51,417 nucleotides of DNA, from the NCBI GenBank assembly GCA_002361625.1, contig DETL01000033.1, positions 1 through 51,417 on the forward strand, in the 5' to 3' direction. The translations under genes were made by a program, and so were the position numbers. Within the stretch, counting starts at the first letter, position 1. Each line of letters opens with the position of its first letter. The notes under the pieces were generated by a model. That model was not told the DNA's origin, made no database searches, and saw only the letters and a program-made list of their open reading frames with translations. The stretch is from Bacteroidales bacterium UBA3289. GTDB lineage: Bacteria > Bacteroidota > Bacteroidia > Bacteroidales > UBA932. Below are positions 14,033-24,349 of this stretch, in pieces.

Positions 14033-15921
14033 TGAGAAAAGAACTCCTGACTGTATGCGCCCTCTCCGGGCTCCTTTTCTTCGCTTGCGGCGGCAAGGAG
14101 GATCCGGTGGATCCGATCCCTCCGGTGACGGCGGTCCCGCACGCTCCGACGAATCTGAAACTGCACAAGGCCACCGAGACCAGCCTCCAGTTCCAGTGGG
14201 ACAACGTGCCGACGGCGACTTCCTATGCCTGGGAACTCCAGAAGGACGGCGCCAAAGTGAAGGAAGGGACTTCCGGTACGCGCAATGCCACGATCGACGG
14301 CCTGACCAAAGCCACGGACTACAAGTTCGGCGTGAAGGCCATCAATGCCGGCGGCGCCTCCACCATGACCTGGACCGACGCCCGCACGGAAGGCACCGTG
14401 GACCCGGTGGATCCCACCCCCACTCCTTCCGACCAGTATTATGCCGATTTCTCCATCCCCGAAGCGGAGGAGGACGGCATTGCCCGTGCCTTCCCGGGCG
14501 CGGAGGGCGGCGGTATGTACACCACCGGCGGCCGTGGCGGCAAGGTCTATCATGTGACGACGCTGGAGGACGGCTCAGCCAGCGGAACGCTGCGTTACGG
14601 GATCGAGAAAGGGGAGCGTCCGCTCACGATTATCTTCGACGTGGCCGGCACGATCGAACTGAAGTCCGACCTCAAAATCTCCAAAGGCGATTTGACCATT
14701 GCGGGCCAGACGGCTCCCGGCGACGGCATCTGCCTCAAAAACTATACGACGAATCTGGCCAAGGGTGCCAATAACGTGATCATCCGTTTCCTGCGTTTCC
14801 GGCTCGGTGACGAGGCTCCCTGGTCCGCCTCCGAGATCGAGGCCGGCAAGGCCGACGGCGAGGACTGCATCTGGGGCCGTTATCTGGACCATGTCATCCT
14901 GGACCACTGCTCCATGAGCTGGAGCGTGGACGAGGCGGCTTCCTTCTATGGCAACGAGTATTTCACCATGCAGTGGTGCCTGATCGCCGAGTCCATGAAG
15001 AACTGCAAGCTCCATACGAAGGGGAATCACGGCTACGGCGGCCTCTGGGGCGGCAAGAACGCCTCCTTCCACCATAACGTCCTGGCCCATCACGACAGCC
15101 GGAATGCCCGTATCGACCATCCGCACATCTACGAGGACCATAAGAATCCGGCCCGGCGCGGGAATGTGGACCTCCGCAACAACGTCATCTACAACTGGGG
15201 CGACAACAGCACCTACGGCGGCGAAGGCGGTCACTTCAACCTGGTGAACAACTATTATAAGAAAGGCCCTTCCTCCAAGGACCGCAAGTACTTTGTCGAT
15301 GCCTACGGCGTCTATAGCAAGTGCTCCACCTGCAACGCCTCCAACATCGACGACGGTTACCCGGAACTGTATCTGGACGGGAACGTCTATGCCCAGTACG
15401 GGGATCTGGCCAACGGCCCTGCCGGCATCTACTGGCACAACAAAGACGGCCATGCCCATTACAACGAGACGGTTTCCGCTCCGCTGGTCCTGAAGGGAAA
15501 GGACGGTCAGGATGCTTATACCACCACCCATACGGCCGACAGGGCCCTGGATGCCGCCTGCTCCTACGCCGGTGCATCCCTGGCCAAGGACGCCGTGGAC
15601 ATCCGCATCAGCCAGGACGTGAAGGAAGGGACGGGTTCCCTGATCAACGACATCGCCGACGTGAAGGCGAAGTACGGCAGCGCCTGGCCGGCCTATTCCG
15701 CCAATGACGAACAGCTTTCCCGGGTGAAGGATTCCGACGCCGACGGCATGCCCGACTGGTTCGAGGAGCAGTTCGGGCTGGGCAAGTCCAACAAGGACGA
15801 CGCCGCGGCCATCACCCTGGACAAGAACGGCCGCTATACGAACCTGGAGATGTATCTCCACTACCTGGTGAAGGACATCGTCGCTGCGCAGAATGCGGGC
15901 GGCACTTACACGAAACTATAA
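14032..15921 (+). CDS. PL1 pectate lyase with N-terminal fibronectin type III domain (surface lipoprotein)
   Basis: The 629-residue protein begins at the ATG at 14032, which overlaps the previous TGA. A lipobox FFACGGKED (Cys20) is followed by acidic residues, a feature linked in Bacteroidota to export to the cell surface. Residues about 35-125 are a fibronectin type III module and residues about 145-470 a pectate-lyase beta-helix. The helix has the segments FPGAEGGG, GRGGKVYHVTTL, ISKGDLTIAGQTAPG, ILDHCSMSWS and the NNVIYNWG stack. The C-terminus contains DSDADGMPDWFEE, a calcium-binding repeat common in these enzymes. It cleaves demethylated homogalacturonan by beta-elimination. Confidence 0.92.
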   Translation: MRKELLTVCALSGLLFFACGGKEDPVDPIPPVTAVPHAPTNLKLHKATETSLQFQWDNVPTATSYAWELQKDGAKVKEGTSGTRNATIDGLTKATDYKFGVKAINAGGASTMTWTDARTEGTVDPVDPTPTPSDQYYADFSIPEAEEDGIARAFPGAEGGGMYTTGGRGGKVYHVTTLEDGSASGTLRYGIEKGERPLTIIFDVAGTIELKSDLKISKGDLTIAGQTAPGDGICLKNYTTNLAKGANNVIIRFLRFRLGDEAPWSASEIEAGKADGEDCIWGRYLDHVILDHCSMSWSVDEAASFYGNEYFTMQWCLIAESMKNCKLHTKGNHGYGGLWGGKNASFHHNVLAHHDSRNARIDHPHIYEDHKNPARRGNVDLRNNVIYNWGDNSTYGGEGGHFNLVNNYYKKGPSSKDRKYFVDAYGVYSKCSTCNASNIDDGYPELYLDGNVYAQYGDLANGPAGIYWHNKDGHAHYNETVSAPLVLKGKDGQDAYTTTHTADRALDAACSYAGASLAKDAVDIRISQDVKEGTGSLINDIADVKAKYGSAWPAYSANDEQLSRVKDSDADGMPDWFEEQFGLGKSNKDDAAAITLDKNGRYTNLEMYLHYLVKDIVAAQNAGGTYTKL

Positions 15922-15958
15922 TTCCAATAATCAATAACCAACTTAAAATCAACCATTC

Positions 15959-18900
15959 ATGAAAAATCCAGTCAAGAAACTCGCACTCGTGCTTGCTGGT
16001 CTTGCCGTGGCTTGGACCCTGTCCGCCCAGAAGACCATCACGGGCGTGGTGACGGACGAATCCGGTGAGCCGCTCATCGGGGCAGGTGTGGTTGTCGAGG
16101 GAACGACCATCGGCACCATCACCGGCATCGACGGCGACTACTCGCTGGCCGTTCCTGCCGACGCAGTGAACCTGGTGTTCTCCTTCATCGGACTGAGCGA
16201 CCAGACGATCGCCATCGGCGACCAGACGGTCATCAACGTGGTCCTGAAGGAAGATTCGACCTTCCTCGACGAAGTGGTCGTCGTGGGTTACCAGACGGTC
16301 AAGCGCCGCGACCTCCTCGGTGCCGTCGCATCCGTCGGTTCCGACAAACTGACCGAACAGCCGGTGACTTCCGTGTCCCAGGCCCTCTCCGGAAAGATGG
16401 CGGGCGTGTCCGTCGTCACGACGGAAGGCGACCCGGACGCCGACGTGAAGATCCGCGTCCGCGGCGGCTCCTCCATCACCCAGGACAACAGCCCGCTGTA
16501 CATCGTGGACGGTTTCCCGGTGGAGTCCATCAACGACATCCCGTCCTCCGAGATCCAGTCCATTGACGTGCTGAAGGACGCTTTCTCCACGGCCATCTAC
16601 GGTAGCCGCGGTGCGAACGGCGTCGTCATCGTCACGACCAAGAGCGCCGAGAAGGGACAGAAGGTCTCCGTGAAGTTCAACGCCTACTATGGCCTCAAGA
16701 AGATGGCCAACGCGGGCGCGATCCAGGCGATGGATCCGGCGAACTTCGTGAAGTTCCAGTATGAACTGGCTTCCATCCGCGACAACATCGACAATAACTA
16801 CCATCCCTATTTCGGCCCCTTCGGCGACATGGACCTGTACCAGAACCTCGCGGGCAACAACTGGGTGGACGCCGTCTTCGGCAAGGTGGGTTCCTCGATG
16901 AGCGCGGACTTCTCCGTCTCCGGCAGCGGCGAGAACTACAACTGGACCCTGGGTTACGCCCACACGGGGGACAACGCCATCATGGTGGGTTCCACTTACA
17001 CCCGTGACAACCTGAGCTTCAAGGGGAACTTCAAGACCTCCGACAAGACCAGCATCGACGCCAACATCCGCTATTCCCGCGTGAACACCCGCGGCTCCGG
17101 CGCGAACGGCATCAACGACCGTGCGACGACTTCCGGTAACGGCCGTCTCAAGCACGCCGTCTCCTACGCTCCCATCCCCGTGGCGGCGATCACCTCGGAT
17201 TCCGACCTCGAGCAGGACTATGGCGACAACGCCCCGCCGCTCCAGTCCGTCTCCGACAACGACTCCCGTCGTATTCGCTCCACCTGGAACGCCAACGCGG
17301 CCTTCAACTGGACCATCATCGACAACCTGCGCCTCAAGATCGAGGGCGGTCTCGAGGATTACCGCCAGGGCGACGACCGTTTCTACGGCCTGACGACCTA
17401 CTATGTGGCGAACCAGTCCACCGTGAAGAATACGCCTTCCACCGAGCACAAGGAGGCCTTCCGGACCCGCTACCGCAATACGAATACCCTCAACTACGAT
17501 TTTGCGGACCTGATCAAGAACAACGACCATCAGCTGACGGCGCTCCTCGGTGAGGAAATGACCATCACCAAGAGCAATACCATCACCGACCTCGTGGACG
17601 GCTTCCCGGTCTTCTACGACGCCGCGATGGCCTGGAACTTCATGTCTTCCGGCGTCCCTGCTTCCAGCAACAATTACTACAGCCCGGACGACAAGCTCCT
17701 TTCCTTCTTCGGTCGCGTGAACTATGACTACAAGCACCGCTATTCCATCGGTGCCACGCTCCGCGCCGACGGTTCCTCCAAGTTCGCCCGCGGCCATCGC
17801 TGGGGTTACTTCCCGTCCGCGGCGGCTTCCTGGACCATCTCCAACGAGTCCTGGATGGACAATGCCCATACCTGGCTGGACCAGCTCAAGCTCCGTTACA
17901 GCTTCGGTACTGCCGGTAACAACAACATCCCTTCCGGCCAGCTGATGAAGCAGTACGCCTCTTCCACCACGTCCTGGCTGTCGATGACCCAGAACATCTT
18001 CACCGCCGGCAAGGTCCTGAACAATCCGGACCTCACGTGGGAGACCACCTATACGCACAATATCGGTCTGGACTTCAGCCTCTTCCAGAGCCGCCTCAGC
18101 GGTAGCATCGAGGCCTACCAGAACGATACGAAGAACCTCCTCATCAACTTCCCGATCCCGGGTTCCGGCTATGACAGCCAGTACCAGAACGTCGGTTCCA
18201 CCCGCAACCGCGGTGTCGAGCTCACGCTCAACGCCCCGCTCGTGTCCAACAAGGATTTCTCCCTGAACATCGGCGGCAACATCGCCTACAACATCAACCG
18301 GGTCACGGACCTCGGCGGCCTCGAGGCCATCATGGCGCAGTCCTACTGGGCCTCCACCGAAATCGGCGACGACTACATCGTCCAGGTGGGCCAGCCGCTC
18401 GGCAACATGTACGGTTATCTCAGTGATGGGATGTATTCTCCGGACGAATTTACCTGGGACGGCGCCAAGTGGGTGCTGAACGAGGGCGTCGTGGACAATT
18501 CCTCCGTCATCGGCGCCACCTATATGCGCCCGGGTGCCCTGAAGCTCAAGGACATCACCGGGGACGGCAAGGTGACCACGGCCGACCGCCAGGTCATCGG
18601 CAACGCCGCTCCGGATTTCACCGGCGGTTTCAACCTCTCCGGTTATGCCTACGGTTTCGACTTCAGCGCCAACTTCAACTTCATGATCGGCAATCAGGTG
18701 TATAACGCCAACAAGGTGGAATTCACCTCCTCCCGCAAGTACTACAACCGCAACCTCCTGAATGCGATGGATGTGGACAAGCGCTGGACCAATGTGGACT
18801 GGGCTACGGGCGAACTCATCACCGACGCCGCCACCCTGAAGTCCGTCAACAGCGGCAAGACCATGTGGAACCCCGCCATCGGCAACGCCGTCTTCAGCGA

Positions 18901-19162
18901 CTGGGCTGTCGAGGACGCTTCCTTCCTCCGCATGCAGAGCGCGACCATCGGTTACACCCTCCCGGAGGATCTCACCAAGAAGATCCACATGCGCAAGCTC
19001 CGCGTCTATGTGACCGGTACGAACCTGTTCTGCCTGACCAAGTACTCCGGATACGATCCGGAAGTAGATACCCGCCGCGCCACCCCGCTCACCCCGGGCG
19101 TGGACTACTCCGCCTATCCCAAGAGCATCGGCTTCGTGGCCGGTATCAACGTGACCTTCTAA
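15959..19162 (+). CDS. SusC-type TonB-dependent outer-membrane transporter
   Basis: The 1067-residue protein has a signal peptide ending at SAQ (residue 23). Residues about 25-105 are a carboxypeptidase-regulatory-like domain (ITGVVTDESGEPLIGAGV). A TonB-box-like DEVVVVGYQT segment precedes the plug (about 115-235, ending in YGSRGANGVVIVTTK) and the 22-strand barrel. It imports pectic oligosaccharides into the periplasm together with the SusD next to it. It lies 37 bp after the PL1 gene with no promoter or terminator visible, so it is probably in the same transcript. Confidence 0.97.
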   Translation: MKNPVKKLALVLAGLAVAWTLSAQKTITGVVTDESGEPLIGAGVVVEGTTIGTITGIDGDYSLAVPADAVNLVFSFIGLSDQTIAIGDQTVINVVLKEDSTFLDEVVVVGYQTVKRRDLLGAVASVGSDKLTEQPVTSVSQALSGKMAGVSVVTTEGDPDADVKIRVRGGSSITQDNSPLYIVDGFPVESINDIPSSEIQSIDVLKDAFSTAIYGSRGANGVVIVTTKSAEKGQKVSVKFNAYYGLKKMANAGAIQAMDPANFVKFQYELASIRDNIDNNYHPYFGPFGDMDLYQNLAGNNWVDAVFGKVGSSMSADFSVSGSGENYNWTLGYAHTGDNAIMVGSTYTRDNLSFKGNFKTSDKTSIDANIRYSRVNTRGSGANGINDRATTSGNGRLKHAVSYAPIPVAAITSDSDLEQDYGDNAPPLQSVSDNDSRRIRSTWNANAAFNWTIIDNLRLKIEGGLEDYRQGDDRFYGLTTYYVANQSTVKNTPSTEHKEAFRTRYRNTNTLNYDFADLIKNNDHQLTALLGEEMTITKSNTITDLVDGFPVFYDAAMAWNFMSSGVPASSNNYYSPDDKLLSFFGRVNYDYKHRYSIGATLRADGSSKFARGHRWGYFPSAAASWTISNESWMDNAHTWLDQLKLRYSFGTAGNNNIPSGQLMKQYASSTTSWLSMTQNIFTAGKVLNNPDLTWETTYTHNIGLDFSLFQSRLSGSIEAYQNDTKNLLINFPIPGSGYDSQYQNVGSTRNRGVELTLNAPLVSNKDFSLNIGGNIAYNINRVTDLGGLEAIMAQSYWASTEIGDDYIVQVGQPLGNMYGYLSDGMYSPDEFTWDGAKWVLNEGVVDNSSVIGATYMRPGALKLKDITGDGKVTTADRQVIGNAAPDFTGGFNLSGYAYGFDFSANFNFMIGNQVYNANKVEFTSSRKYYNRNLLNAMDVDKRWTNVDWATGELITDAATLKSVNSGKTMWNPAIGNAVFSDWAVEDASFLRMQSATIGYTLPEDLTKKIHMRKLRVYVTGTNLFCLTKYSGYDPEVDTRRATPLTPGVDYSAYPKSIGFVAGINVTF

Positions 19163-19175
19163 TCCGCATGCAGTC

Positions 19176-21017
19176 ATGAAAAAGATTCTTTATATCCTTT
19201 CTGCGGCCGTCGTCGCCGCCACAGCGGTTTCCTGCGATAAGTTCCTGGATTCGAAGTCCCCGTCCACCTTCGACGCGGCGACCGTCTATTCCAATTACTC
19301 CCTGACGGAGAACACCATCTTCTCCATCGCCCAGTCCTTCGGTGAGACGAACAACTACCGTGGCCGTTACCTTCCCTGGATCGGCCTGAACAGCGACATC
19401 GAATGGTACAACACCTTCAAGCCCACCGACGAGAAATACCAGATCGCGGGCTATGCGCAGCTGCCGAACAACAACCAGCTGAACCTGAACAATGGTCCTT
19501 TCGCCAAGATGTACGAAGCGATCGAGCGGGCCAACCTGGTCATCGAGGGCATCCGTGAATACGGCAATCCCGAGGAAAACCAGGATATGGCCTACCTCCT
19601 CGGCGAGGCCCTGACCCTCCGCGCGATGATCTATTACGACCTCATTCGCGCCTGGGGCGATGTCCCGGCCCGTTTCGATGCCACGACCAGCGAGACCATC
19701 TACAAGGAGAAGGAAAGCCGCGACGTGATCTTCAAGCAGCTGCTTGCGGACCTGGACGAAGCCATCCCGAATCTCCCTTATCCCGGCGCCAACGCCACGA
19801 CGTCCCGCACCGACCGCGTGAACAAGCTCTTTGCGGAAGGCCTTTATGCCCGTCTCGCTCTCATGGCTTCCGGTTACGCCCAGCGTCCGGACGACGGCAT
19901 GGTGGGCACCGGCGACCTGGGCACCAACCGGATCACTAGCGATCCGGAACTCCAGAAGAGCGTGCTCTATCCCAAGGCCCTCGCTTACCTGAAGGACGCC
20001 ATCGGCTCCGGCTCCGCCTCCCTGGAGGACTTCGAGACCCTCTGGAAGAACCAGAGCAACCAGGACAACCTCGTCGCCGGCCCCGGACACGAGACCCTTT
20101 TCGTGATTCCTTTCTCCGACGGCCGCGGCCGCTGGAACTACACCTTCGCCGTGCGTTCCGAGGGTTCTTCCTATGCGGGCGGCGCCACCGTCACCCGTGG
20201 CGGCGATGCCGGCCCGGTCCCGACGATGTGGTTCGACTATGACCCGAACGACGTCCGCCGCGACATCACCTGCGTCAACTGGCGCTGGAATTCCGAGGAC
20301 GAACCCGAACTGGTGGGTATCCAGCGCTGGTACTTCGGCAAGTACCGCTGGGACTGGATGACCCGCAATCCCTACAAGGGCGGCAATGACGATGGTGTGA
20401 AGCCCGTCGTCCTCCGCTACGCCGACATCCTCTTGATGGCCGCCGAAATCGCCAACGAGCAGGGTGACCTGAACTATGCGAAGGAGCAGCTTCTCAAGGT
20501 CCGCGAGCGTGCCTTCAAGGGCCACGAGGACCAGGCCGAGACCTATGTTGAGCGCATTTCTTCCCAGGATGCGATGTTCGATGCCATCGTGGACGAGCGC
20601 GCCTTCGAGTTCTGCGGCGAGATGACCCGTAAGTTCGACCTCATCCGCTGGGGCCTGCTCAAGGAAAAGATGGACGAGGCGAAGCAGAAGATGAAGAACC
20701 TCCGCGACCTCACCGGCGAGTATGCGCAGGTGAACATGCTGGGCGGCGACGTCTATTACCAGGTGTCCGGCAAGGAACTCATCATCTACGGATTCAGCGG
20801 CGAGGCTGTCAAGCCCGTCGGCCCGTGGGAGAAGAAGGCCGAGTACTTCACCAAGACCGTGGACAGCAAGGGGGCCGACACCGGTCTGTATAACGAGCTG
20901 GTGGAAGGCATCTATTACCGGGATCCGGAACAGTACATGTTCTGGCCCATCTACAACGACACGATGACCAACAGCCAGGGCCGTATCAAGAACGACTATG
21001 GCTACGAGAGCCTTTAA
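19176..21017 (+). CDS. SusD/RagB-type glycan-binding lipoprotein
   Basis: The 613-residue protein has the lipobox TAVSCDKFLD (Cys20). Its alpha-helical TPR-like body has the family pattern, including EALTLRAMIYYDLIRAWGDV and the C-terminal LRYADILLMAAEIANEQG segment. It caps the SusC barrel on the cell surface and captures the substrate. The gap to susC is 13 bp. The pairing with pectinases makes homogalacturonan oligosaccharides the likely ligand. Confidence 0.97.
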   Translation: MKKILYILSAAVVAATAVSCDKFLDSKSPSTFDAATVYSNYSLTENTIFSIAQSFGETNNYRGRYLPWIGLNSDIEWYNTFKPTDEKYQIAGYAQLPNNNQLNLNNGPFAKMYEAIERANLVIEGIREYGNPEENQDMAYLLGEALTLRAMIYYDLIRAWGDVPARFDATTSETIYKEKESRDVIFKQLLADLDEAIPNLPYPGANATTSRTDRVNKLFAEGLYARLALMASGYAQRPDDGMVGTGDLGTNRITSDPELQKSVLYPKALAYLKDAIGSGSASLEDFETLWKNQSNQDNLVAGPGHETLFVIPFSDGRGRWNYTFAVRSEGSSYAGGATVTRGGDAGPVPTMWFDYDPNDVRRDITCVNWRWNSEDEPELVGIQRWYFGKYRWDWMTRNPYKGGNDDGVKPVVLRYADILLMAAEIANEQGDLNYAKEQLLKVRERAFKGHEDQAETYVERISSQDAMFDAIVDERAFEFCGEMTRKFDLIRWGLLKEKMDEAKQKMKNLRDLTGEYAQVNMLGGDVYYQVSGKELIIYGFSGEAVKPVGPWEKKAEYFTKTVDSKGADTGLYNELVEGIYYRDPEQYMFWPIYNDTMTNSQGRIKNDYGYESL

Positions 21018-21029
21018 TACCGACGCGAT

Positions 21030-24000
21030 ATGAAATACAAGAATATACTGAAAGCTTCCCTGGCAGTCCTCCTTGGCGCATCCGTCCTTTCCGGCTGCGC
21101 GCAGAAGGAGTGGAACGAGATCACCGAGCTCAACCTCGCCCGTTGCCTGACGCCGGGCAACCTGGTGGCCCGGGTCGATGCTTCCCTGGGTGACGTCGTC
21201 ACCTTCGACTGGTCCCTGATCAAGGACGCCGGCGGCTACGAACTCGTCGTGTACACGGACGAGGCGATGACCCAGATGGAGAACAGCTGGGCGCTCGAGC
21301 CCGGCGAGGTTCCCTTCACGACCCGCCTGACCGCGGACCAGAAGTACTGGTTCACCGTCCAGGCCTACCGGGTGGATGACAACGGCAACAAGGTGTCCGG
21401 TACCGAGTCCCGCATCTCCGTCTATGACGGGTCCATCAAGACCTATGCGGTCAAGGACAACCTCTATCTGGAAGTGACCGGCCGCAGCACATCCTCCGTC
21501 TCCCTGGCCTGGAGCAAGGACGTGGAGGACTACACGGAGGTGACCGAACTGAACGCCGTCCCCGTCAAGGGCGGAAAGACCGTGAAGAAGGAACTCTCCG
21601 GTTCCGAGGCGGCGGCCGCTGTCGCCACCATCGACGGACTGGATCCTTCCACCGAGTACCAGATCACCCTCTTCTACATGAGCGCCTCCCGCGGTACGGT
21701 CGATACCTGGACCAAGGCCGAGCAGGGGAGTGCCATCACCATCACTTCGTCCGACGAGCTCAAGAGCGCCGTCACGGCGGGCGGTAACTACTACCTGCCG
21801 TACAATGAGGCCGGTTACTCCATGGGCACGGCCAAGCCGGCCTCCGACCTCACCCTCATCGGTGAACTGTCGGCCGACGGCGCCAAGCCGGTCGTAAGCG
21901 GTAAGGTCGAGCTCACTGCCGACCTCGCTGCCGGCAGCAGCCTGTACTTCGAGAACATCACGTTCGACGGTGCCGCCGGCTCCCGGATCGTGGAGCACAC
22001 CGGCGGATCCCCGGTGGTGGAGAGCATCATCTTCAAGAATTGCGAGATCACCAACTTCCTGGCCGGTTTCTTCTACGGGAACAACGATAACGTCGTGAAG
22101 ATCGGCACCCTCAAGTTCGATTCCTGCGAGATGTACGGCATCCTGGGCAGCGGCGGTGATGCGGTGGATATCCGCAAGACCACCGAGATCGACGAGATCG
22201 CCTTCATCAACAACACGCTGTACGACGGTATCCGCACCCTGTTCCGCATCGATGCTTCCGACGCCATCAAGATCGGTCACATCGACTTCGAGAACAACAC
22301 GGTGAAGAACATCTCCACCATCGACGACGGCAACAACCGCGGTATCTTCGCCATCCGTGTCCCGCACGAGATGACCCTCAAGAACAACCTGTTCCTGTTC
22401 GAGAACGGCGGCAAGACCGACGGTACGGACCGGGCCCAGCTGTTCCAGAACAACGCCAACACGGTCGAGCCTACTTTCCGGGCCGCCTCCGGCAACTACA
22501 GCTACGCCCATGGCGAGAACTTCTTCGTGAAGGTCTCCGCCCAGACCGCCGGCTTCATCACGATGAACGTGGACCCGTGCTACAATTCCAAGGGTAACTT
22601 CTTCCAGCTGGCCGCCCAGGACCTCATCGAGAACCAGGTGGGCGCCTCCAAGTGGTGGATCCAGTATGTGGAGAAGCCGGAAGACCTTACCCAGCACGCC
22701 ATTACGGAGGCCCATACCTGGAACCTCCTGGACGCCAGCCTCTTCGCCGGTGACGTGAAGAACTCCCGCGTACGAGATGAGCTCATGCTCGTGGGTACCG
22801 AAGCCACGCAGCTCAACGCCGACGGCGGCATCACCTTCAAGCAGGCTTCCGTCCTCACCCGCAAGGGTGTCCCGGCCGAGGGTTACGTTTCCTTCAAGGT
22901 CGATGGCCCTGGCTCCGTGGACATGCTTCTCAGCGATCCCGGAAAGACCGGCGCGAGCGTGGTCGTCGCCCTGTATGACGACAGCGGCCTGACCGTCCTC
23001 GGCGGCGCCGTCGCCTCTTCCGCCAATCCGGAAGTCCAGAAGGTCGTCGTTCCCAAGGTCAGCGGCGAGGGCACCATCTACCTCTATTCCACCGGTGCGG
23101 TGACCATCACCCAGCTGGGCTGGAGCGAGGATACCCTGGCCCTGGACAAGGTCCTGGAGACCCCGAAGCCCGTCGTGGAACCCGTCACCCTGACGGAAGG
23201 CGATGCGACCGAGGTGACGATCACCTGGGATGCCATCCCGAATGCCGATCACTATGTGGTCGTGTTCAACAAGCGCACCCAGGATCCGCAGACGGAAACC
23301 AGCTTCACCGTCCCGGCGGAAGATATCGCCGAACTCAAGGCCGGTCTGTATTCCTTCACGGTGCAGGCCTTCCCGTCCGACATCGACCTGTATTACCTGC
23401 CGTCCGAAAAGGCCAACGCCTCCTTCGCCATCCAGCCCAAGGGCGGTGCCGGGGAGATGACCGAAGTCACCCTGACCTGGGACTTCTCCATGGCCGACTG
23501 GCAGGAGCAGCTCGCTGTCTATGGCGCCGCGAACACCGACATCACGAACTGGGATCTCACCTATGACGGCCTGACCTTCCACTCCGGCTCCAAGAGCAAA
23601 TACAACACGACCTTCATCCAGTTCGGCGGCAAGAGCGGCGACATGGACCGTTACTTCAAGTTCACGGCCCCCGAGCAGGGAACCCTGAAGATCACGGCTT
23701 CCAACACCGGAAGCAGTGAGGCGCTGGACCGCACGGTGGCGGTCACGGTGGGTGACGATACGCAGGCCCAGCCCGGCGGCTTCTCCTCCAACAGCCCGCA
23801 GGTCATCGAGTACAGCGTCGCGGCCGGCGAGGTGGTTATCACCGCTCCGGTGAACGGCCTCCGTTTCTACAAGATCGAGTTCACGTACATGTCCGGCGCT
23901 GCCGCGGCGGTCGAGTACGACTGGGACTTCTCCGCCTCCGACTGGCAGGATGTCCTGGCCGCCCTGGGCGGTGTCAATACGGACATCACGAACATCGACC

Positions 24001-24338
24001 TGTCCCTGAACGGCCTGGCCTTCCACTCCGGCTCCAAGAGCAAGTACAACACGACCTTCATCCAGTTCGGCGGCAAGAGCGGTGACATGGACCGTTACTT
24101 CAAGTTCACGGCCCCTGACCAGGGAACGCTGAAGATCACCGTTTCCAATACCGGTAGCTCCGAGGCCCTCGACCGCACCGTCCAGGTGGCCGTGGGTGAG
24201 GACGTCCAGGCCCAGCCCGGCGGCTTCTCCTCCAACACGCCCGGTGAACTGGAGTTCAGCGTCGCGGCCGGCGAGGTGGTCATCACTGCCCCGGTGAACG
24301 GCCTGCGCTTCTACCGGATCTACTACACGAACCAGTAG
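21030..24338 (+). CDS. Large surface glycan-binding lipoprotein (SusE/F-position)
   Basis: The 1102-residue protein has the lipobox SVLSGCAQK (Cys23). It contains fibronectin-like modules (about 30-130 and 135-235), then a beta-helix-like region (about 245-480) of the type called DUF4957/DUF5123, rich in regularly spaced Asn and aromatic residues. A beta-sandwich (about 500-700) and another fibronectin-like module (about 720-805) follow. The C-terminus is a tandem pair of about 140-residue modules (812-953 and 960-1102). No catalytic motif is apparent. Its place directly after susD and its many small beta domains suggest a surface pectin-binding protein. The two last modules probably bind the glycan. 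Confidence 0.85.
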   Translation: MKYKNILKASLAVLLGASVLSGCAQKEWNEITELNLARCLTPGNLVARVDASLGDVVTFDWSLIKDAGGYELVVYTDEAMTQMENSWALEPGEVPFTTRLTADQKYWFTVQAYRVDDNGNKVSGTESRISVYDGSIKTYAVKDNLYLEVTGRSTSSVSLAWSKDVEDYTEVTELNAVPVKGGKTVKKELSGSEAAAAVATIDGLDPSTEYQITLFYMSASRGTVDTWTKAEQGSAITITSSDELKSAVTAGGNYYLPYNEAGYSMGTAKPASDLTLIGELSADGAKPVVSGKVELTADLAAGSSLYFENITFDGAAGSRIVEHTGGSPVVESIIFKNCEITNFLAGFFYGNNDNVVKIGTLKFDSCEMYGILGSGGDAVDIRKTTEIDEIAFINNTLYDGIRTLFRIDASDAIKIGHIDFENNTVKNISTIDDGNNRGIFAIRVPHEMTLKNNLFLFENGGKTDGTDRAQLFQNNANTVEPTFRAASGNYSYAHGENFFVKVSAQTAGFITMNVDPCYNSKGNFFQLAAQDLIENQVGASKWWIQYVEKPEDLTQHAITEAHTWNLLDASLFAGDVKNSRVRDELMLVGTEATQLNADGGITFKQASVLTRKGVPAEGYVSFKVDGPGSVDMLLSDPGKTGASVVVALYDDSGLTVLGGAVASSANPEVQKVVVPKVSGEGTIYLYSTGAVTITQLGWSEDTLALDKVLETPKPVVEPVTLTEGDATEVTITWDAIPNADHYVVVFNKRTQDPQTETSFTVPAEDIAELKAGLYSFTVQAFPSDIDLYYLPSEKANASFAIQPKGGAGEMTEVTLTWDFSMADWQEQLAVYGAANTDITNWDLTYDGLTFHSGSKSKYNTTFIQFGGKSGDMDRYFKFTAPEQGTLKITASNTGSSEALDRTVAVTVGDDTQAQPGGFSSNSPQVIEYSVAAGEVVITAPVNGLRFYKIEFTYMSGAAAAVEYDWDFSASDWQDVLAALGGVNTDITNIDLSLNGLAFHSGSKSKYNTTFIQFGGKSGDMDRYFKFTAPDQGTLKITVSNTGSSEALDRTVQVAVGEDVQAQPGGFSSNTPGELEFSVAAGEVVITAPVNGLRFYRIYYTNQ
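23467..24335 (+). repeat. Tandem duplicated C-terminal module in the surface lipoprotein
   Basis: Two in-frame copies, 23467-23889 and 23911-24335. They share FHSGSKSKYNTTFIQFGGKS and the stretch that follows. At DNA level the block at 23578-23671 matches 24021-24114 with only two silent differences, while flanking parts differ much more. Confidence 0.9.
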
Positions 24339-24349
24339 TCCTTATTCCA

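Noticed and set aside
15812..19177. An 1121-codon open frame antisense to susC
   Set aside because: Same codon-bias artefact. The translation is a Val/Gly/Asp-rich low-complexity string with no recognisable fold.
19146..24026. A 1626-codon open frame on the minus strand across the susD and surface-lipoprotein genes
   Set aside because: It is an antisense shadow caused by the strong preference for C or G in third codon positions. It has no domain, signal peptide or promoter, and the plus-strand genes are certain.
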